This document shows, piece by piece, positions 1 to 11,832 of a DNA stretch of 64,000 nucleotides (its first letter is position 1; the number at the start of each line of letters is the position of its first letter). The notes beneath the pieces were generated by a model. The model was not told the DNA's origin. It made no database searches and worked only from the letters and a program-made list of their open reading frames with translations. The DNA is taken from positions 25,624,305-25,688,304 of the forward strand of contig NC_058158.1 of assembly GCF_020080835.1 (NCBI RefSeq), in the 5' to 3' direction. Origin of the DNA: Cotesia glomerata (Eukaryota; Arthropoda; Insecta; Hymenoptera; Braconidae). Position numbers and translations under genes: made by a program.

Positions 1-736
1 TTTTTGCTTTTCAAGTAGCCTTCAGTCGAAAGTTTTGAAATGATTGATTTTTAAAAACTCATATAAAATTCATAATAAAGCTCCCAAAATTGATAAACAT
101 CAAATGATAGGTGTGTCAAAATAAATCATTTAAATTTAGAATACAAATTTTTGAAAAATACATATTTTCACGTGCAACTGAAATTTAAAAACATATTTTC
201 AAACTTAATAATTTTAAATGATTAAATAATTTATAACTCAACATACTAGTGATTTAATGTGAACAACAATAAAATTTAAATGAATAAAAAATCAATCTCC
301 CTGTACAACTCAAGTAGACGATTTTTTAAATGACAAACAGAATAATTGAGCACGTTTATTATTATAAATCATACATGCATTAACAATAAAAAAAAGGTCG
401 GGTTTATTGACCTAATATTTTTTCTCCGCTATCAACGTAATTGCGTCAAAAAGATAACAAAGAAAAAAATTTTAATAACAAAAAAAAGCGTTTTATCAAT
501 ATTGTACGTTTCCGGCACTGGTTAGAAGTAAAGGATTGGGTGAGGTTAGTGTTAAAGACGGTAGAGTTCAATGGACGAGAAAGCGTAGCTCGTTACGGCA
601 CTGCCACACTGCCATACTGCTATTACTAGCCAGTTACTTCTTTCCTTACTCACCCCTTCTCTTCATCTATTATATCTATGTCTTTTCCTTCTTCTGTGGA
701 GCTGCACTGGTACTCCGTTATAACGGATAGTACTAT
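1..736. other. AT-rich sequence without recognisable gene
   Basis: No conserved coding signal, RNA gene or clear repeat boundary is visible. Short open frames around 441-730 are low-complexity or lack any familiar motif. The sequence ends at a hairpin MITE beginning near 737. Confidence 0.5.
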
Positions 737-1118
737 ACAAGGTGTCCCAAAAGTCACGGACGCCATTGTAGCATCTGATGAAAAAAATGATTCTGAGACG
801 AAAAGTCCTTAGCCATTTTTCAATTAACCGCATAGATAATTAATTATTAATTAAAAATAACGTCTCTTTATTTGTTAGAGAGAGAGCGCTAGTGTCCAGT
901 AAAGTATGTGCCAAACAAAGACACAACTAACTGTATGACTAACTAGTTTCTATAGCTAACGTAGTCACACATATTTACTTACACATTCACACGTGCAAGC
1001 GTCTTCGTTGGAACGCACTTGACTTGACACTAGTGCTCTTTCTCTAACGCATAAAAGGACGTTATTTGAATTAATAATTAATTATCTATGCGTCTGTTAC
1101 TTCTGGGACACTCTGTAT
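737..1118. mobile_element. Hairpin MITE with GGTGTCCC ends
   Basis: The left end reads TACAAGGTGTCCCAAAAGT and the right end is its imperfect inverse (CTTCTGGGACACTCTGTA). The subterminal tracts ATAGATAATTAATTATTAAT and its inverse also pair, as do the GAGAGAG/CTCTCTC-type segments further in. So most of the 380 bp can fold on itself. TA flanks both ends, as expected for a Tc1/mariner-type MITE. It has no coding capacity. A second, solo left end of the same style occurs at about 1519 (ACAGGGTGTCCCAAAATTA), and I could not find its partner. Confidence 0.7.
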
Positions 1119-2040
1119 AGTTCTCAATAGTAAGCCAAAGAGCTACTATATATATGTACGAAAACCACCACCGACTTCATATTCACATGCCGCGATTAGT
1201 TTAATATTACATATATGTAATGGATTGCATTCTGTTCCCCGCGATATCAAAACAGGACCATTTTAAATTATCCCTTTATTAAAGTAAAAACAAAGAAAAA
1301 AATAAAAAAAAATTCCCCTCTTTTCTCTGTTCTTCATTTCCGGCTTTCATTCTCATTTAACTTTGTTCTCTGTACCACTCTTTATGCTTTTCAATTTAGC
1401 TAACTTTTTGTTGCAAACTCAGCCCCAGATTCTTGCCAATCCTCTCTTTATTTTAAATATTTTTTTTTCTTTTGCATCTTTAATTTTAATAATTCAATTG
1501 AAACTTTTAGCGATAAATACAGGGTGTCCCAAAATTACTGTAAGAGCTTTTATGGGGGTATAGAGATGGAAATTCTGAATCGAAAGTTCCTGAACGATTT
1601 TAAAAAATTTGCATAACAATTTAAATTACAGCTAATTAAAGTAGACCAATGAGAAGGTAGCTAATTGGCGCCTCTAAAATTCGAGAGTAGGGAGGAGTCA
1701 GGTCGATAAGCTTAGAGTAAATTTGAACCTATGGTAATGCCTGTTTTATTTTTTGAATCTATGGTAATGCCCATTTTATTTTTTGAGCCAGAAGATGGCA
1801 GTAGATTTTCTGTTTGGTCTAGAGGCCCAAAGAATTTTTATTTTCAGTGATTGTCAATGAAAAAATGAGTAGGTATACAGTTAGTATTCCAAAGGAAAGC
1901 AGGGATATGATATTTTCCTTTTCTAGGCTTCAGATGAATTTTTTGTCTACTTAGTTACCAACCATAAATAAATTTGAGCTAACAGTTTTACATTTCTAAG
2001 CAATTTCACATTGAAAAAATAATAAAAAGAATTAGTGGTG
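1119..2040. other. Intergenic AT-rich sequence with a solo MITE end
   Basis: No gene is recognised. It contains the solo GGTGTCCC-type end near 1519 and a short local duplication near 1726-1785 (two copies of CTATGGTAATGCC about 30 bp apart). Confidence 0.4.
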
Positions 2041-2066
2041 GCTTCAAGAGTCAACCGTTTTTCCGA

Positions 2067-2225
2067 TTTTTAACTTCCCACTAAGAAAATCGAAGATTTT
2101 CAAAAATCAGGAAGTGATTGTTTTCACCCCGTTTTGCAAAAATCGAGTTTTCATCAGATCTCGACGTTTGAAGGTCACAGGAAGCTTCCCTGACTATCCC
2201 CGCGAGGTTGTCACTATGTCTGTAG

Positions 2226-2298
<73 letters not shown>

Positions 2299-3240
2299 AC
2301 TATGTGACTCGCTTATAACTTTTGAACGACTGAACCGATCGGAACGTACTAAACGGCGTTCTAAAGAGTTCCCTCAAACTTAAATTTCCTGAGAATTTGA
2401 ACCGATTCGGACCGATAGATTTTGAGAAATTTTGAAAAATCTCAAAAAAAGTCGTTTTTGAAAGTGGTTTTTTTGGAATATCTTTTAAACGGCTCTATCG
2501 GTCAACTTCAAAAACTAATCTGCCTTGAAGCTTGAAAAACCACGCCGATCGTCGCTAATCCGGTCAAAATCGGTTGATTCGCTCGAGAGATATCGTGAAC
2601 GAAAGAAAACCGAAAACAGTGTTTTTTTGACATAACTTCGTCATTTCTTCTCGGGTCGTTTTTGATGATATAGAATAATTTCAGAGCTCAAAAAACCGCG
2701 TCGATCGCCGCCAAAAACGTGGAAATCGGTTGATTGGTTCGAGAGATATCCTTGATAAAAAATTTGGAAACAAGTGTTTTTTTAACATAACTCCGACATT
2801 TTTTGGAATAACTTTTAAACGGATGCACTGATCAATTTCAAAAACTAATCAGCTATTAGCATGAAAAAATGACGTCGTCAAGCCGGTCAAAATTGGTCAA
2901 TTCGTTCAAGAAATATCATGAATGAAAGAAAACCAAAAAAAGTGTTTTTTTGGAATTACTCCACCAACCAATTTCCTAGTTTTATCAATTCAAACTTGAA
3001 GATTCTTCATGAAACTAAAAAAATTGCGTCAAATAGTGCCAACCGCGTGAAAATTGGTTGATTCATTTAAAAGTTAGTGCGGTTTGAAAATTTAAAAAAT
3101 ATTGTTCTATGATACTTCTATCAGATTTTTGAGCTCGAAGAGCTCAAAATAACACATAAATTATATTTTTGAGCTCGAAGAGCTCAAAAACGTCATTAGT
3201 GCAGTTTTATGCACCTAGGTATGGAATTAGCGGGAAGTTG
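2067..3240 (+). mobile_element. Copy A of the AACTTCCCGCTAA repeat family
   Basis: The unit begins AACTTCCCACTAAG and ends TTAGCGGGAAGTT, so the ends are inverted copies. Both outer flanks also carry an inverted-like stretch including GTCAACCG/GTCTACCG. The inside is built of near-repeated modules such as TCAAAATCGGTTGATTCG, plus palindromes of the type TTGAGCTCGAAGAGCTCAAA at about 3133-3190. It has no open reading frame. Related copies lie at 11874, 12645, 18895 and 30140, with a fragment at 3415-3565. It looks like an old non-autonomous transposon whose autonomous partner is not in this window. Confidence 0.65.
2228..2294. repeat. (GT)n microsatellite
   Basis: About 33 uninterrupted GT units inside copy A of the AACTTCCC family. 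The equivalent place in the copy at 30740-30770 has only a short interrupted CA run, so the array expanded after dispersal. Confidence 0.95.
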
Positions 3241-3414
3241 CACGGATGGCCTTCAGGGTCTACCGTTTTTCTAATTTTTTTTTTATCGTTTTATATCCGT
3301 TATCTGCATTAACAAAAAAAAACTTTTTTGTAATTTTCAATCCACGCGGTTGATTCTTTTTTTTTAAATTGAGCTGAAAACAATAGCTTTTTAACTTATC
3401 TCAACTTTTCGTTT

Positions 3415-3565
3415 TGAAAATTCGTCATTTTCAAAAGTAGAAAGTTATTGATTTCGATCCAATTTTGAGAATGTGAATTTAAATTAGATCTCTACGTTTG
3501 GAGGTCCCAGGAAGCCACCGTTCCTAGTTGGGCGTCCGGCCTTCTGTGGATATGTGTGAGGATGT
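3415..3565 (+). repeat. Fragment of the AACTTCCCGCTAA family
   Basis: Contains the block AGATCTCTACGTTTGGAGGTC followed by AGGAAGCC, matching the same block in the full copies at 2157-2190 and 11968-11995. It lacks family ends and is a diverged partial copy. Confidence 0.5.
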
Positions 3566-3872
3566 ATGTTTCTATGTGAATAAGAATTTGTCGTATACGA
3601 TATCTTTACAATGAATAAATCGAATAGGATTCGCGATACGTCGTTTGAAAGTTTTTATAAGGATTTAGATAAAAACAAAAAACAATTTTTCTAAATTTTT
3701 CCTAAATAAGTTTTAAAATATTCGAACCATCAATTCAAGTCTTCATAGACAATTTCCTTTTTTCAAAAACTACGTTAAATCATCACAGGGGTCACAAAAT
3801 ATTATTATTGAAACTGGACATCACCAAGATCAGTTAAACACAAGACATACTATTAATGTTATGTAAGATTTT

Positions 3873-4912
3873 ATTAATCTAATAGTACCAGAATATACTA
3901 ATTTTTATTTAAGCTCTCAAGGAGGTACATATGACGAGGTGGTCTATGAGTATAGTAAAAGTCATTCTATTTTATTACTTTACGTAGCTTTAACACGAGT
4001 AACAAGTCTTGAAGGGTTGTTTATATGTAACAGGATAATTTAAGATTTTATCATGGAAGAAGAGTAGATCCATCAGTTTCAAGTTTACAGCAAGAATTTA
4101 AAAGATTATCTCTAAACAAACTTACTACATTGCAAGGACTGATCACTGAATTTATAAACTCCAGAAATAAATTAACCATTTATACTTTAAACTGCCAAAG
4201 TCTCAGTAAACATACTACTGATTTACAAGATTCTATTTGTCAAAGGAGTAACTTTTTATTACTAACTGAAACATGGCTTCCTGCAGATGAATCAGTTGAC
4301 TTAACTAATTTTCATTGTATAGCTAAATTTAAGAGACAAAATGTTAGAGCCGCTGGAGTTGCCATTTATAAAAACAACAATACTTCACATATTACTACAT
4401 TCAACATGGATTTAGTAATTCAAAATGCTACAGAAGTTCATGTCTCCCAAACATCTATTGGCGATATATGTGCTTCACACGTTAAACTAGAAGATGGAAG
4501 TGAATTGATGATGATTGTTGTGTACATTTCTCCTAATAAAAAAATAAATGACATCATTTCATTTTTACACAAGAGATTATTTTCGTACAGTCACAGAGGT
4601 TCAATAACTTTCAAAACCAATAAAGACAAACTACCATAGATTTTAGCTGGGGATTTCAATGTAAATTTTGCAAAAGATGAATCAACGCCATTAATTAAGT
4701 TTCTCCAAGAAGAATTTCAATTGCAAATTAATAACAATCCAAGAGAACCTACCACCAGATATGGAACAACAATAGATGCTGTATTTATTAGATATCTCGA
4801 TAATGTTATGTCCAATACTTTTGTAACATACTTCAGTTACCATCGACCAATTGTCACAGTAATACCGTCCTCAGAGGCAACATCGAATATAACTATTACC
4901 GAAGTCACTGAT
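3873..4912 (+). pseudogene. Helentron (Helitron2) remnant: helicase C-terminus plus endonuclease
   Basis: This is the 3' end of a rolling-circle transposon gene. Frame 3891-4034 reads the PIF1-type helicase tail, including SQGGTYDEVVYEY and the motif VI-like YVALTRVTSLEGLF. A one-base frameshift near 4033 passes into the frame of 4034-4636. That frame encodes a linker and then an endonuclease/exonuclease/phosphatase domain with TLNCQSL (Asn), LLLTETWL (Glu) and IVVYISPN. An in-frame TAG at 4637-4639 is followed by ILAGDFNVNF and TTIDAVF. The last catalytic SDH is changed to SYH. Fusion of a CR1-like endonuclease to the helicase C-terminus is the hallmark of Helentrons. The Rep domain and most of the helicase are missing upstream, where the sequence is degenerate with a stop at 3864. 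The element is dead. Confidence 0.85.
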
Positions 4913-5640
4913 TAAACGAATTAAGTAGTCACGATTTGAAATAAATTCGTAAATTTTTGTATTTAATGAAAATAAATGTTTATTCAATAAATAGTCATCG
5001 TTATCTGGGAAAAAAATCGTAATATTTTATTTTATCATTATGACATATTTAGTTCCTATTACAATCTGTTCTTTTCTGCATATTACTTTTACAAAATAAT
5101 GTCGATGTTTCACATCTGCCAGGCGTCCCGTGACGGCTCACATTTTTTTTTTTAACTATTTCGATTTTTTTTCACGTTTACATTGCACTTATTAAATTTT
5201 TGTAAAATATGGAATTATTCTTCATTAAATGATCTTCACAATAGTATGTAAACTATATTGATTCTGTGAACTAACGAGGCTATAATAGTAAAAAAACTAC
5301 TACTCCTTTCATAGTCTACCTTAAAAACGTTGTCAAAATATAAATATTCAATTATCTGCGTTATTTTGCGTTTCAATTAATTCAAAATTATTTATATTTA
5401 CACGAAAATCACTTATTTGAACTAATAATTACATCTTTATAAATTCAAAGTAGGGTCAAATACATTTTACTTTGAAACCTGTTCAACTACTGGGTACTTT
5501 ACCTTAAGTAGAATTAAGTTAAAATTCACAATTTGAAATTGAAGGTCTATAAAACTGGTTAAACTTAATCATTAAAATAAAATTTACCATGATTATTATT
5601 TTATGAATTAGAAGTGGCAAAGAGATTTTTAAATTGCTTA
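4913..5640. other. Sequence after the Helentron remnant; no gene seen
   Basis: AT-rich and without open frames or clear repeats. The 3' terminus of the Helentron presumably lies here, but I could not identify a terminal hairpin with confidence. Confidence 0.4.
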
Positions 5641-6160
5641 ATAAGGTAGTTGCTCTGCGACACCAAACAAAAAATTTTGGCTCACTATCCATGTTATACG
5701 TATCGACAGAGCTAAGGTTGCAGGTTAAGTTTTTTTAACGTTGCTATACTTTTCGACTACTATATTCTCCATACACATACACAAACACTACGTAATAATC
5801 TTTAATGTACCCTTAATAAAATAAAAAAAAACCCGATTCCCAAATTCCTTTATTTTCCCTGTCAAAAAAATTCCCGAAAATCACCTCTTTTTTTCGATTG
5901 TCACAGTGGTGTTCCTACTAGTTGTTCAATAGAATGGTGAAATTCCTTCGATGGAAAAAATTAAAAAAAAAATTGTAATTTTTCCACGTTTCTCCTATGT
6001 CACATGTACAAAAAATGTCATTTTCAATTGCAATTATCTCAAGTTAGGTGAAATAAATCGTCTTCAAATTTTAATATCATATGTATTATGGATTTAATTA
6101 TTTACATTCAAAGTTTCGAGGATTTCTTAAAATATTGCTTTCATAACCGTGCTACCTTAA
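5641..6160. mobile_element. MITE with AAGGTAGTT ends (copy 1)
   Basis: The left end TAAGGTAGTT and right end GCTACCTTAA are inverted. The interior shares the block AAAATGTCATTTTCAATTGC and neighbouring text with the copy at 53971-54412, in the same orientation. No coding capacity. The TTAAGG type of end resembles that of the autonomous transposon at 41581-46399. Confidence 0.6.
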
Positions 6161-6830
6161 CTCATTGATTGTATAAATTAATGATTCTTATTATAAAAAG
6201 TTGATAATTAGATGTAATCTTAGTCAAAACTAATATCGATTTAATATTTTATTGAAGTCACACGTGTCTGATTTATGCGTCATAGACAAATATAATAATA
6301 CATCTGGAGCTTTATTTAATGAATTTACCTCTTTACGTACCCAATGAATTTCAAAATGTTTATAAATAGTATAAATCAGTTATTGATAAGAGCGGTTTTT
6401 TATTTTAAATAATAATTACTTATATCAATCTGTCAATTCTGAATTAGATTTTCGTTCTTATTTTTATCATAATTTTTCGACAATTAGAGAGCAAAAAACA
6501 TCGCCTTCGCTTTATGCCTTAGCTTATTCGTTATCGTTAAAGTATCGATTGAGTCATCATACCGTAAAGCGGTCTCAAGGATACACCTCATACTAATACT
6601 GGAAAACCGAGAGTCAGCCGTGGAAAAGTTTGTACATTTATTAGCCAATCAATGTACATTGTGCATCATCTTTGTTTTACTTTTCTTTGTTGGTTGAAAG
6701 TCAACTACTTATTGTTATGCAATAACATGTCCTCAGCGGTGTTATTTCTAAGAATATTAAAAAAAATTTTATTGTATCTTTAATGGTAACCAACGATAGA
6801 TTATAATTTATATATATATATATATATATA
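6161..6830. other. Intergenic AT-rich sequence ending in (TA)n
   Basis: No gene or repeat is recognised, except the TA run at about 6810-6831. Confidence 0.4.
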
Positions 6831-6831
6831 T

Positions 6832-7200
6832 TAGAGTGTTTCAAAAAAACACACTATTTTTTTTTTTTCGAAGAACATTGAAAATTCTTCAGAGTATCCC
6901 TAATCAAAGACATTGTGAAAATCTCAGTCTTTAATATTAATGTATAGAGGTGGCTGTAATTAATTTTTTATTTCCATTTAAATAACATAGAAAAAATTTT
7001 TTTTACTTTTGAATTTTGCTAGTCAACAACGAAACATTTTATAGCTATGATCGATACATATTCTTGTAGGAAATTTAACGATCTACAAAAATTGTCTGAA
7101 TGAAAATATGCGTACGGAGAACCATTTCGGAGTTATCAGGCTTCAAACATCGAACTGTTTAAAAAAGTGATAATATTTATTTATAAATACGAAAAATCAA
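6832..7200. repeat. Solo end of a TA-inserted element related to element U
   Basis: After (TA)n the sequence starts TTAGAGTGTTTC, then A-rich and ACACACTATTTTTTTTT. This parallels TAGGGTGGCGC followed by the A run and CGACTATTTTTTT of the element at 22971. No matching right end was found. Confidence 0.35.
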
Positions 7201-7216
7201 CTTAAATCACTCCCGT

Positions 7217-7517
7217 GTAAAAACAATTTTCTTAGCGGGAAGCTAAAAATTTGTCCTAAAATTGTCATAAGCTTAAGATCCTAAACGTGACACAATTTAG
7301 GACATTTTATGACAAATTTATGACACCAATCCGAAATGAAATTTAGATTTTAGAAAAATATTGTGGATATTACTCAGAAAAAAAAATATTGTTAAAAATT
7401 ACTTTTATGACAATTTTAAGATACTTTCCTAAAAATTTTAGGACACTATTATGAATTTTAGGACAGATTTATGACAATGCTAGGATACTCTTATGACATT
7501 TTTATGACAATTTTATG
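7217..7517. repeat. Degenerate short-motif repeats (TTTATGACAA / TTTAGGACA)
   Basis: More than ten interspersed variants of TTATGACA and TTAGGACA occur in both orientations, starting after CTTAGCGGGAAGCT. No coding potential. It abuts the 3' tail of the non-LTR element, which inserted into or beside it. Confidence 0.6.
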
Positions 7518-7711
7518 ATCTTTTATTTATTTATTTATTTATAGAATAATGAACTCAACAGCTTTAAGCCAATTACAGAGTTTCTTTACAATAATTGCAC
7601 AAATAATATAGAAACTTGTACATATGTACTACAATACACACACAGTAATAAAATTGTTGACAGCCAATATTTCAGGCGATATATAAAATTAAAGTTACAA
7701 CAATTATTATA

Positions 7712-8890
7712 TTAATAAATATATTTTACAATAACATCAACAAGTGTTCTTATATTCTTGATCTGAGTCAAGTCTATTTCATTATCATACTCATAAAAAA
7801 TATTTCCAGCACTCATCAGTCTATATATTGGCGCAGACATTGCAAAATTGGTTCTCACACACGGCAAGTAGAATGGAGAACAAGGTCTATTTGCAGGTAT
7901 TCTAAACCTAATTCCCTCCAACAGTCTCGCACAGTTAATTTGTCCTGTGATAATTCGCGACAATAACATAGCAGATGCACAAAGACGTCTATCATTCAGA
8001 GTTAGCAAATTGAATCTTTTACACATACCACAATAGTCAGAGCCATAGTCCAGGTACATACCATCTATTTTCCAGCAGAGAAACTTTAAAAATTTCTTCT
8101 GAATTCTGTCTAATTTATTGCTATAAATTTCATAGTTTGGAGACCATACTACCGATGCGCACTCCATTCTGGCTCGGACTAACGAACAGTACAGCGATTT
8201 CATTGTTTTAATAGATTTTAGTAGTCTACATGATCGAATTACAAACCCTAAGGTTTTCCAGGACTGCAACTCAATTTTATCAATATGAAGGCAGAAATTA
8301 AACTTAGAGTCTATGACCACTCCAAGATCTACATGCGTCTGGACACGTTTCACCAGAATATTATTTATAGTGTAATTAAAGATTATTGGCGACTTATTTC
8401 TAGTAATAGTTAACACTTCATATTTATCATAATTAAGTATCATATCATTATCAGCACATATTTCAGTAAAGTGATCAACAAATTTTTGCAGTCTAGAACA
8501 ATCTCGGACCGATTCTATACATAAGTAAGACTTATTATCATCAGCAAAAGCTTCAACCATACACTTACAGTCATACAGCTCCAGATCAATAAGTATTACA
8601 TTAATAAAGATTATAAATAGCAATGGACCCAGGTTTGAGCCCTGTGGAACTCCTGATGTCGATTCATAGATCTCAGAATATATACCCTCATAGATCATCT
8701 TATTTCTCCTATTTAATAAATATGACTTCAACAATGCTAGTAAACCCTCAGGAATGCCTAATTCACTCAGCCTACTAATCAAAATCCACACATTTACTTT
8801 ATCAAATGCTTTAGATAGGTCTGTATAAAAAATATCAACCTGAAACGCATTTTTGAGCGCTTCATGAACATATTCAGAATAACATAGCAA
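7712..8890 (-). pseudogene. Reverse transcriptase part of the non-LTR element
   Basis: The 392-residue open frame begins just inside the RT domain. It holds YTDLSKAFDKVN (first catalytic Asp, residues about 22-33), SGVPQGSNLGPLL (about 79-91) and AFADDNK (the FADD catalytic pair, about 114-120). A thumb and connection region follows (LGVVIDSKFN), and then a C-terminal tail without RNase H. In the preceding 280 bases the minus strand still encodes the finger region, with GIDGIPC, FPKCWKIAKICPVHKAG and NYRPISIL. That region is interrupted by stops at about 9171 and 8909. The usual GF..GRST motif is lost next to the second stop. The protein would have copied its own RNA at nicked DNA, but this copy cannot do so. 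Confidence 0.9.
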
Positions 8891-9170
8891 GTTAGTGACA
8901 GTAGACTAGTGATTTATAAAATAGGCGTACAATCTAGTATAGATATATACCTCAAAGACCTTGGAAAAAGCACAAAGTATTGATATAGGTCTATAGTTTA
9001 CAATCAGTGAACTATCACCCGCTTTATGCACCGGACATATTTTTGCTATTTTCCAACATTTCGGAAATTCACCCGTTTTTAAACATATTGTAAAAATGAT
9101 CGATAGTGGCTCAGCAAATGCACCTGCTAGCGAATTTACAACACAACACGGTATCCCATCAATACCTGCC

Positions 9171-10340
9171 GACTATTTTTCTGGAAGTTTACCTATAGCT
9201 ACGATAATGTCATCAGTCAACGGTAGTTCCACAGTTCCCAAACGATCCGTACATACAAAATTTTCGACTTTACTAGGTCTGTCTGAGGCAGGAAGAAAAA
9301 CAGAGCCAAAATGATCAGCAAAACTATCAGCAATAACAGCTGCATCTATTGTACTTACATTATTAATGTTAAATACTTTAGAGGTTTTACCCTCTCCCCG
9401 AAGTTTTTTAATAAAAGTCCAAAACAAAGATGGCTGAGTGTTTAACTCTAGCTCCGAGGATTTAATAAAATCTTCCCGAGCTTTTTTGATATTTTCCTTA
9501 ACCAACTTACGAAGGTATAGATATTGAGCTAAATGGTACCCCGATTTAGTTCTAATATACTTCAACCTATGCTTCTCTTTCAGCCTCAGATCAGCCTTCG
9601 TTTGCATTGAACCATGCCGGATAAATTACATTTTTATTTACATTCTTATGAACTGGGACGAAATCTGAAAAAATAGAATTTATTTTACTATAGAATTCAT
9701 TACAACTATCATCGACATCATCCAGTAATCGAACCGAGTGCCAGTCAACAGCATTTAATGCCCCACAAATCGCGACTTTATCAAGTTTTTTAAAATTTAA
9801 TTTACCATGATTACTACTCAAGTGAGTAGTTCTCAATATCTTATTTATGAACAACGATACTAACAACGCAGGATGATAAGAGTCTACCTTGACCAGCGAC
9901 CATTGAGACTCCATTACTGAACAACTCAAGTTTGCAAATACTAGGTCTAAGCACTTATCATCTTTATTAAATATGATATTATACTGTTTTAAATTAAAAT
10001 TCGCCTGCCAACTTATTGTCACATTCGTCTTAACGTCCTTACTCCTCTCACAATAACGACTGAAGAATCCTGGTAAGTTGAAGTCTCCAATAACCATAAG
10101 ATGCCGCTGATGATGATGCGATAGAAACACAGTGAGTTGCTCAAAAAACTGATCAAATAGATCTGATTTAATATCTGGAGTGATATATACCAATACCAGT
10201 GTTGTTGATCTCCCTCTACTTGATATAATATTAACACATAGCGCATCAATATCCTCAAAACACCCCGTAATTTTATTAATACAAACTGGTATTACCCTAA
10301 TGCAGTTCTTGAATGCCATAAGTACACCACCACTCTTTAT
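9171..10340 (-). pseudogene. Endonuclease and linker part of the non-LTR element
   Basis: Two overlapping minus-strand frames, 9591-10319 and 9173-9607, join by a frameshift near 9600. The first carries the middle and end of an apurinic-type endonuclease, with LVLVYITP, LMVIGDFNLPGF (catalytic Asp and Asn) and YHPALLV in place of the usual SDH motif. The second carries the Lys/Arg-rich linker to the RT (KEKHRLKYIRTKSGY, LFWTFIKKLRG). A stop at about 9171 separates it from the RT fingers. The N-terminal endonuclease motifs (Asn and ETW) are missing because of the 5' truncation. Confidence 0.85.
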
Positions 10341-10363
10341 CTTATTTTATTACTATTCCATTA

Positions 10364-10846
10364 TTAAATGAGAATTACTAGTCATGCACTTTTGGATTTT
10401 CCAAACTTATTGAAGTAAAGCTTCTTTAGGCGCGACTAGGGAGTAACTCAGATTTTTTTTCTGACGGAAGTAACGTTTACTATATAGTCTGTGTAGTTTC
10501 CGCTATTCAAAAATAATAATTTGGATTGGTCGTAAGTGAATGTTATATACTCCACGCTTCTCGACTTATACGCCAGCTAGTGGCAAATATTATAATCAAT
10601 TAGGATTATTTATTTCCAATATTTTAAAACGGATCAATTGTGAATAGCAAAGTGAATAAAAATTCAACAGTTTTAAAAAAATTATTTTAAATTGCAAAGT
10701 TTTTTGAAAATCTCTAAGCATACTTTTTTATTTATTACTTTTGTAATAAATAAATTATTAATAAAATTTCTGACGATTGCGACATTTTATAAAATTCAAT
10801 TTGGAAAATCCAAAAGTTCGGGACTCATAATGCTCATTTAATTATG
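10364..10846. mobile_element. TIR element with GCACTTTTGGATTTTCC ends
   Basis: The left end reads TTAAATGAGAATTACTAG followed by CACTTTTGGATTTTCC. The right end is the inverse: GGAAAATCCAAAAGTT, then ATAATGCTCATTTAA. Arms are about 45 bp and the spacer is non-coding. The same end sequence recurs at about 20455-20482, 27862-27880 and 28235-28265. Confidence 0.6.
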
Positions 10847-10969
10847 AAATATTAAAAAAAAAAAACATAAGTCGTTCAAAATTAGTTGCCGAAAAAACAG
10901 TCGTACTAGGAAAGTAATGCACAGCCGCCCCTGGTGGAGTAAATGTACATAATTTGTATAGATATATCA

Positions 10970-10990
10970 CCATCCATGTAAATTTTACAT

Positions 10991-11032
<42 letters not shown>
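10970..11032. repeat. Short palindrome followed by (TA)n
   Basis: A near-perfect 20-bp palindrome (ATCCATGTAAATTTTACATG) leads into about 20 TA units. Confidence 0.7.
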
Positions 11033-11035
<3 letters not shown>

Positions 11036-11832
11036 TATACAGTCTTCTGGCTTTTTTATTTTGTTAATTGTACATGAATGATACTGAATTACCTAACCAT
11101 TCGCATTCGGTGGCCTACAATTATCCTAAAGAATTAAAAAAAAAAAATTTAACTTAATTGATGCATTTTTTCGCAAGTTATAGTGTTTTCAGAGTTTCAT
11201 ACATGACGGACAGGAAAATTTTTTGACCTATTTTGAGGTTTTTTTCCGTTTCTAGTAAACTAAATCAATTTTTGAAAAGTGTCAAATTAATCTCCATTAA
11301 ATTATATTGACAATAGTATGCAAAATATCGGTGACCGTCTCTTTTTTCTCATGCAAAAATTTTTCGCGACAACAATTGTCAGTAATAATTTCTTGTACAA
11401 TATTTTTTCACACAAAAACCATAATAAAAAAGCCATGTTAATGTTTTTTTTTAGAAATAATTGTACTTAATTGTAAATAATTGTGAGAAATTTTTGCTGA
11501 GAAATTTTGGCGGGATTAATAAAAGCGGGGAGCCAAATATAATTAAATTATAATGTGATATTTATTATTCAAGTTAAAATTTAATCATTTCAGTGATATA
11601 TGCCGTCAACGCCAAATAAGTATTACTTCAATCGCGCGTAAAGATTACACGCACACACTTTTTTTTTTTAATATTTATTCGTCGTTTATAGCGTTCCACG
11701 AGAAAATAGATTTTACATTAATTTTTTCGGATTTCCTGGCCACGAAGTGTAAATTTGTAGCTTGAAAATTTTATTTATTGACAATTAAGGACACGAATCA
11801 CTTAGAATTTTGACAAGATTTTTTGTCAGTTT

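Larger units (their letters stand above)
7518..10360 (-). mobile_element. 5'-truncated non-LTR retrotransposon (Jockey/CR1-like)
   Basis: Read on the minus strand, the element enters in the middle of an endonuclease domain (KSGGVLMAFKN at about 10350-10305). It continues through endonuclease and reverse transcriptase and ends in a tail of AAAT units at 7543-7518. Loss of the 5' end, with an intact 3' end and simple tail, is typical of target-primed reverse transcription that stopped early. The missing part includes ORF1 and the first endonuclease motifs. The clade is assigned only by general motif resemblance. Confidence 0.85.

Noticed and set aside
2114..2299. Open frame ending in Cys-Val repeats
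   Set aside because: Produced by the (GT)n microsatellite inside a non-coding repeat.
7217..7517. CRISPR-like or regularly spaced array
   Set aside because: The TTATGACA and TTAGGACA words are short, irregularly spaced and in both orientations; this is eukaryotic low-complexity sequence.
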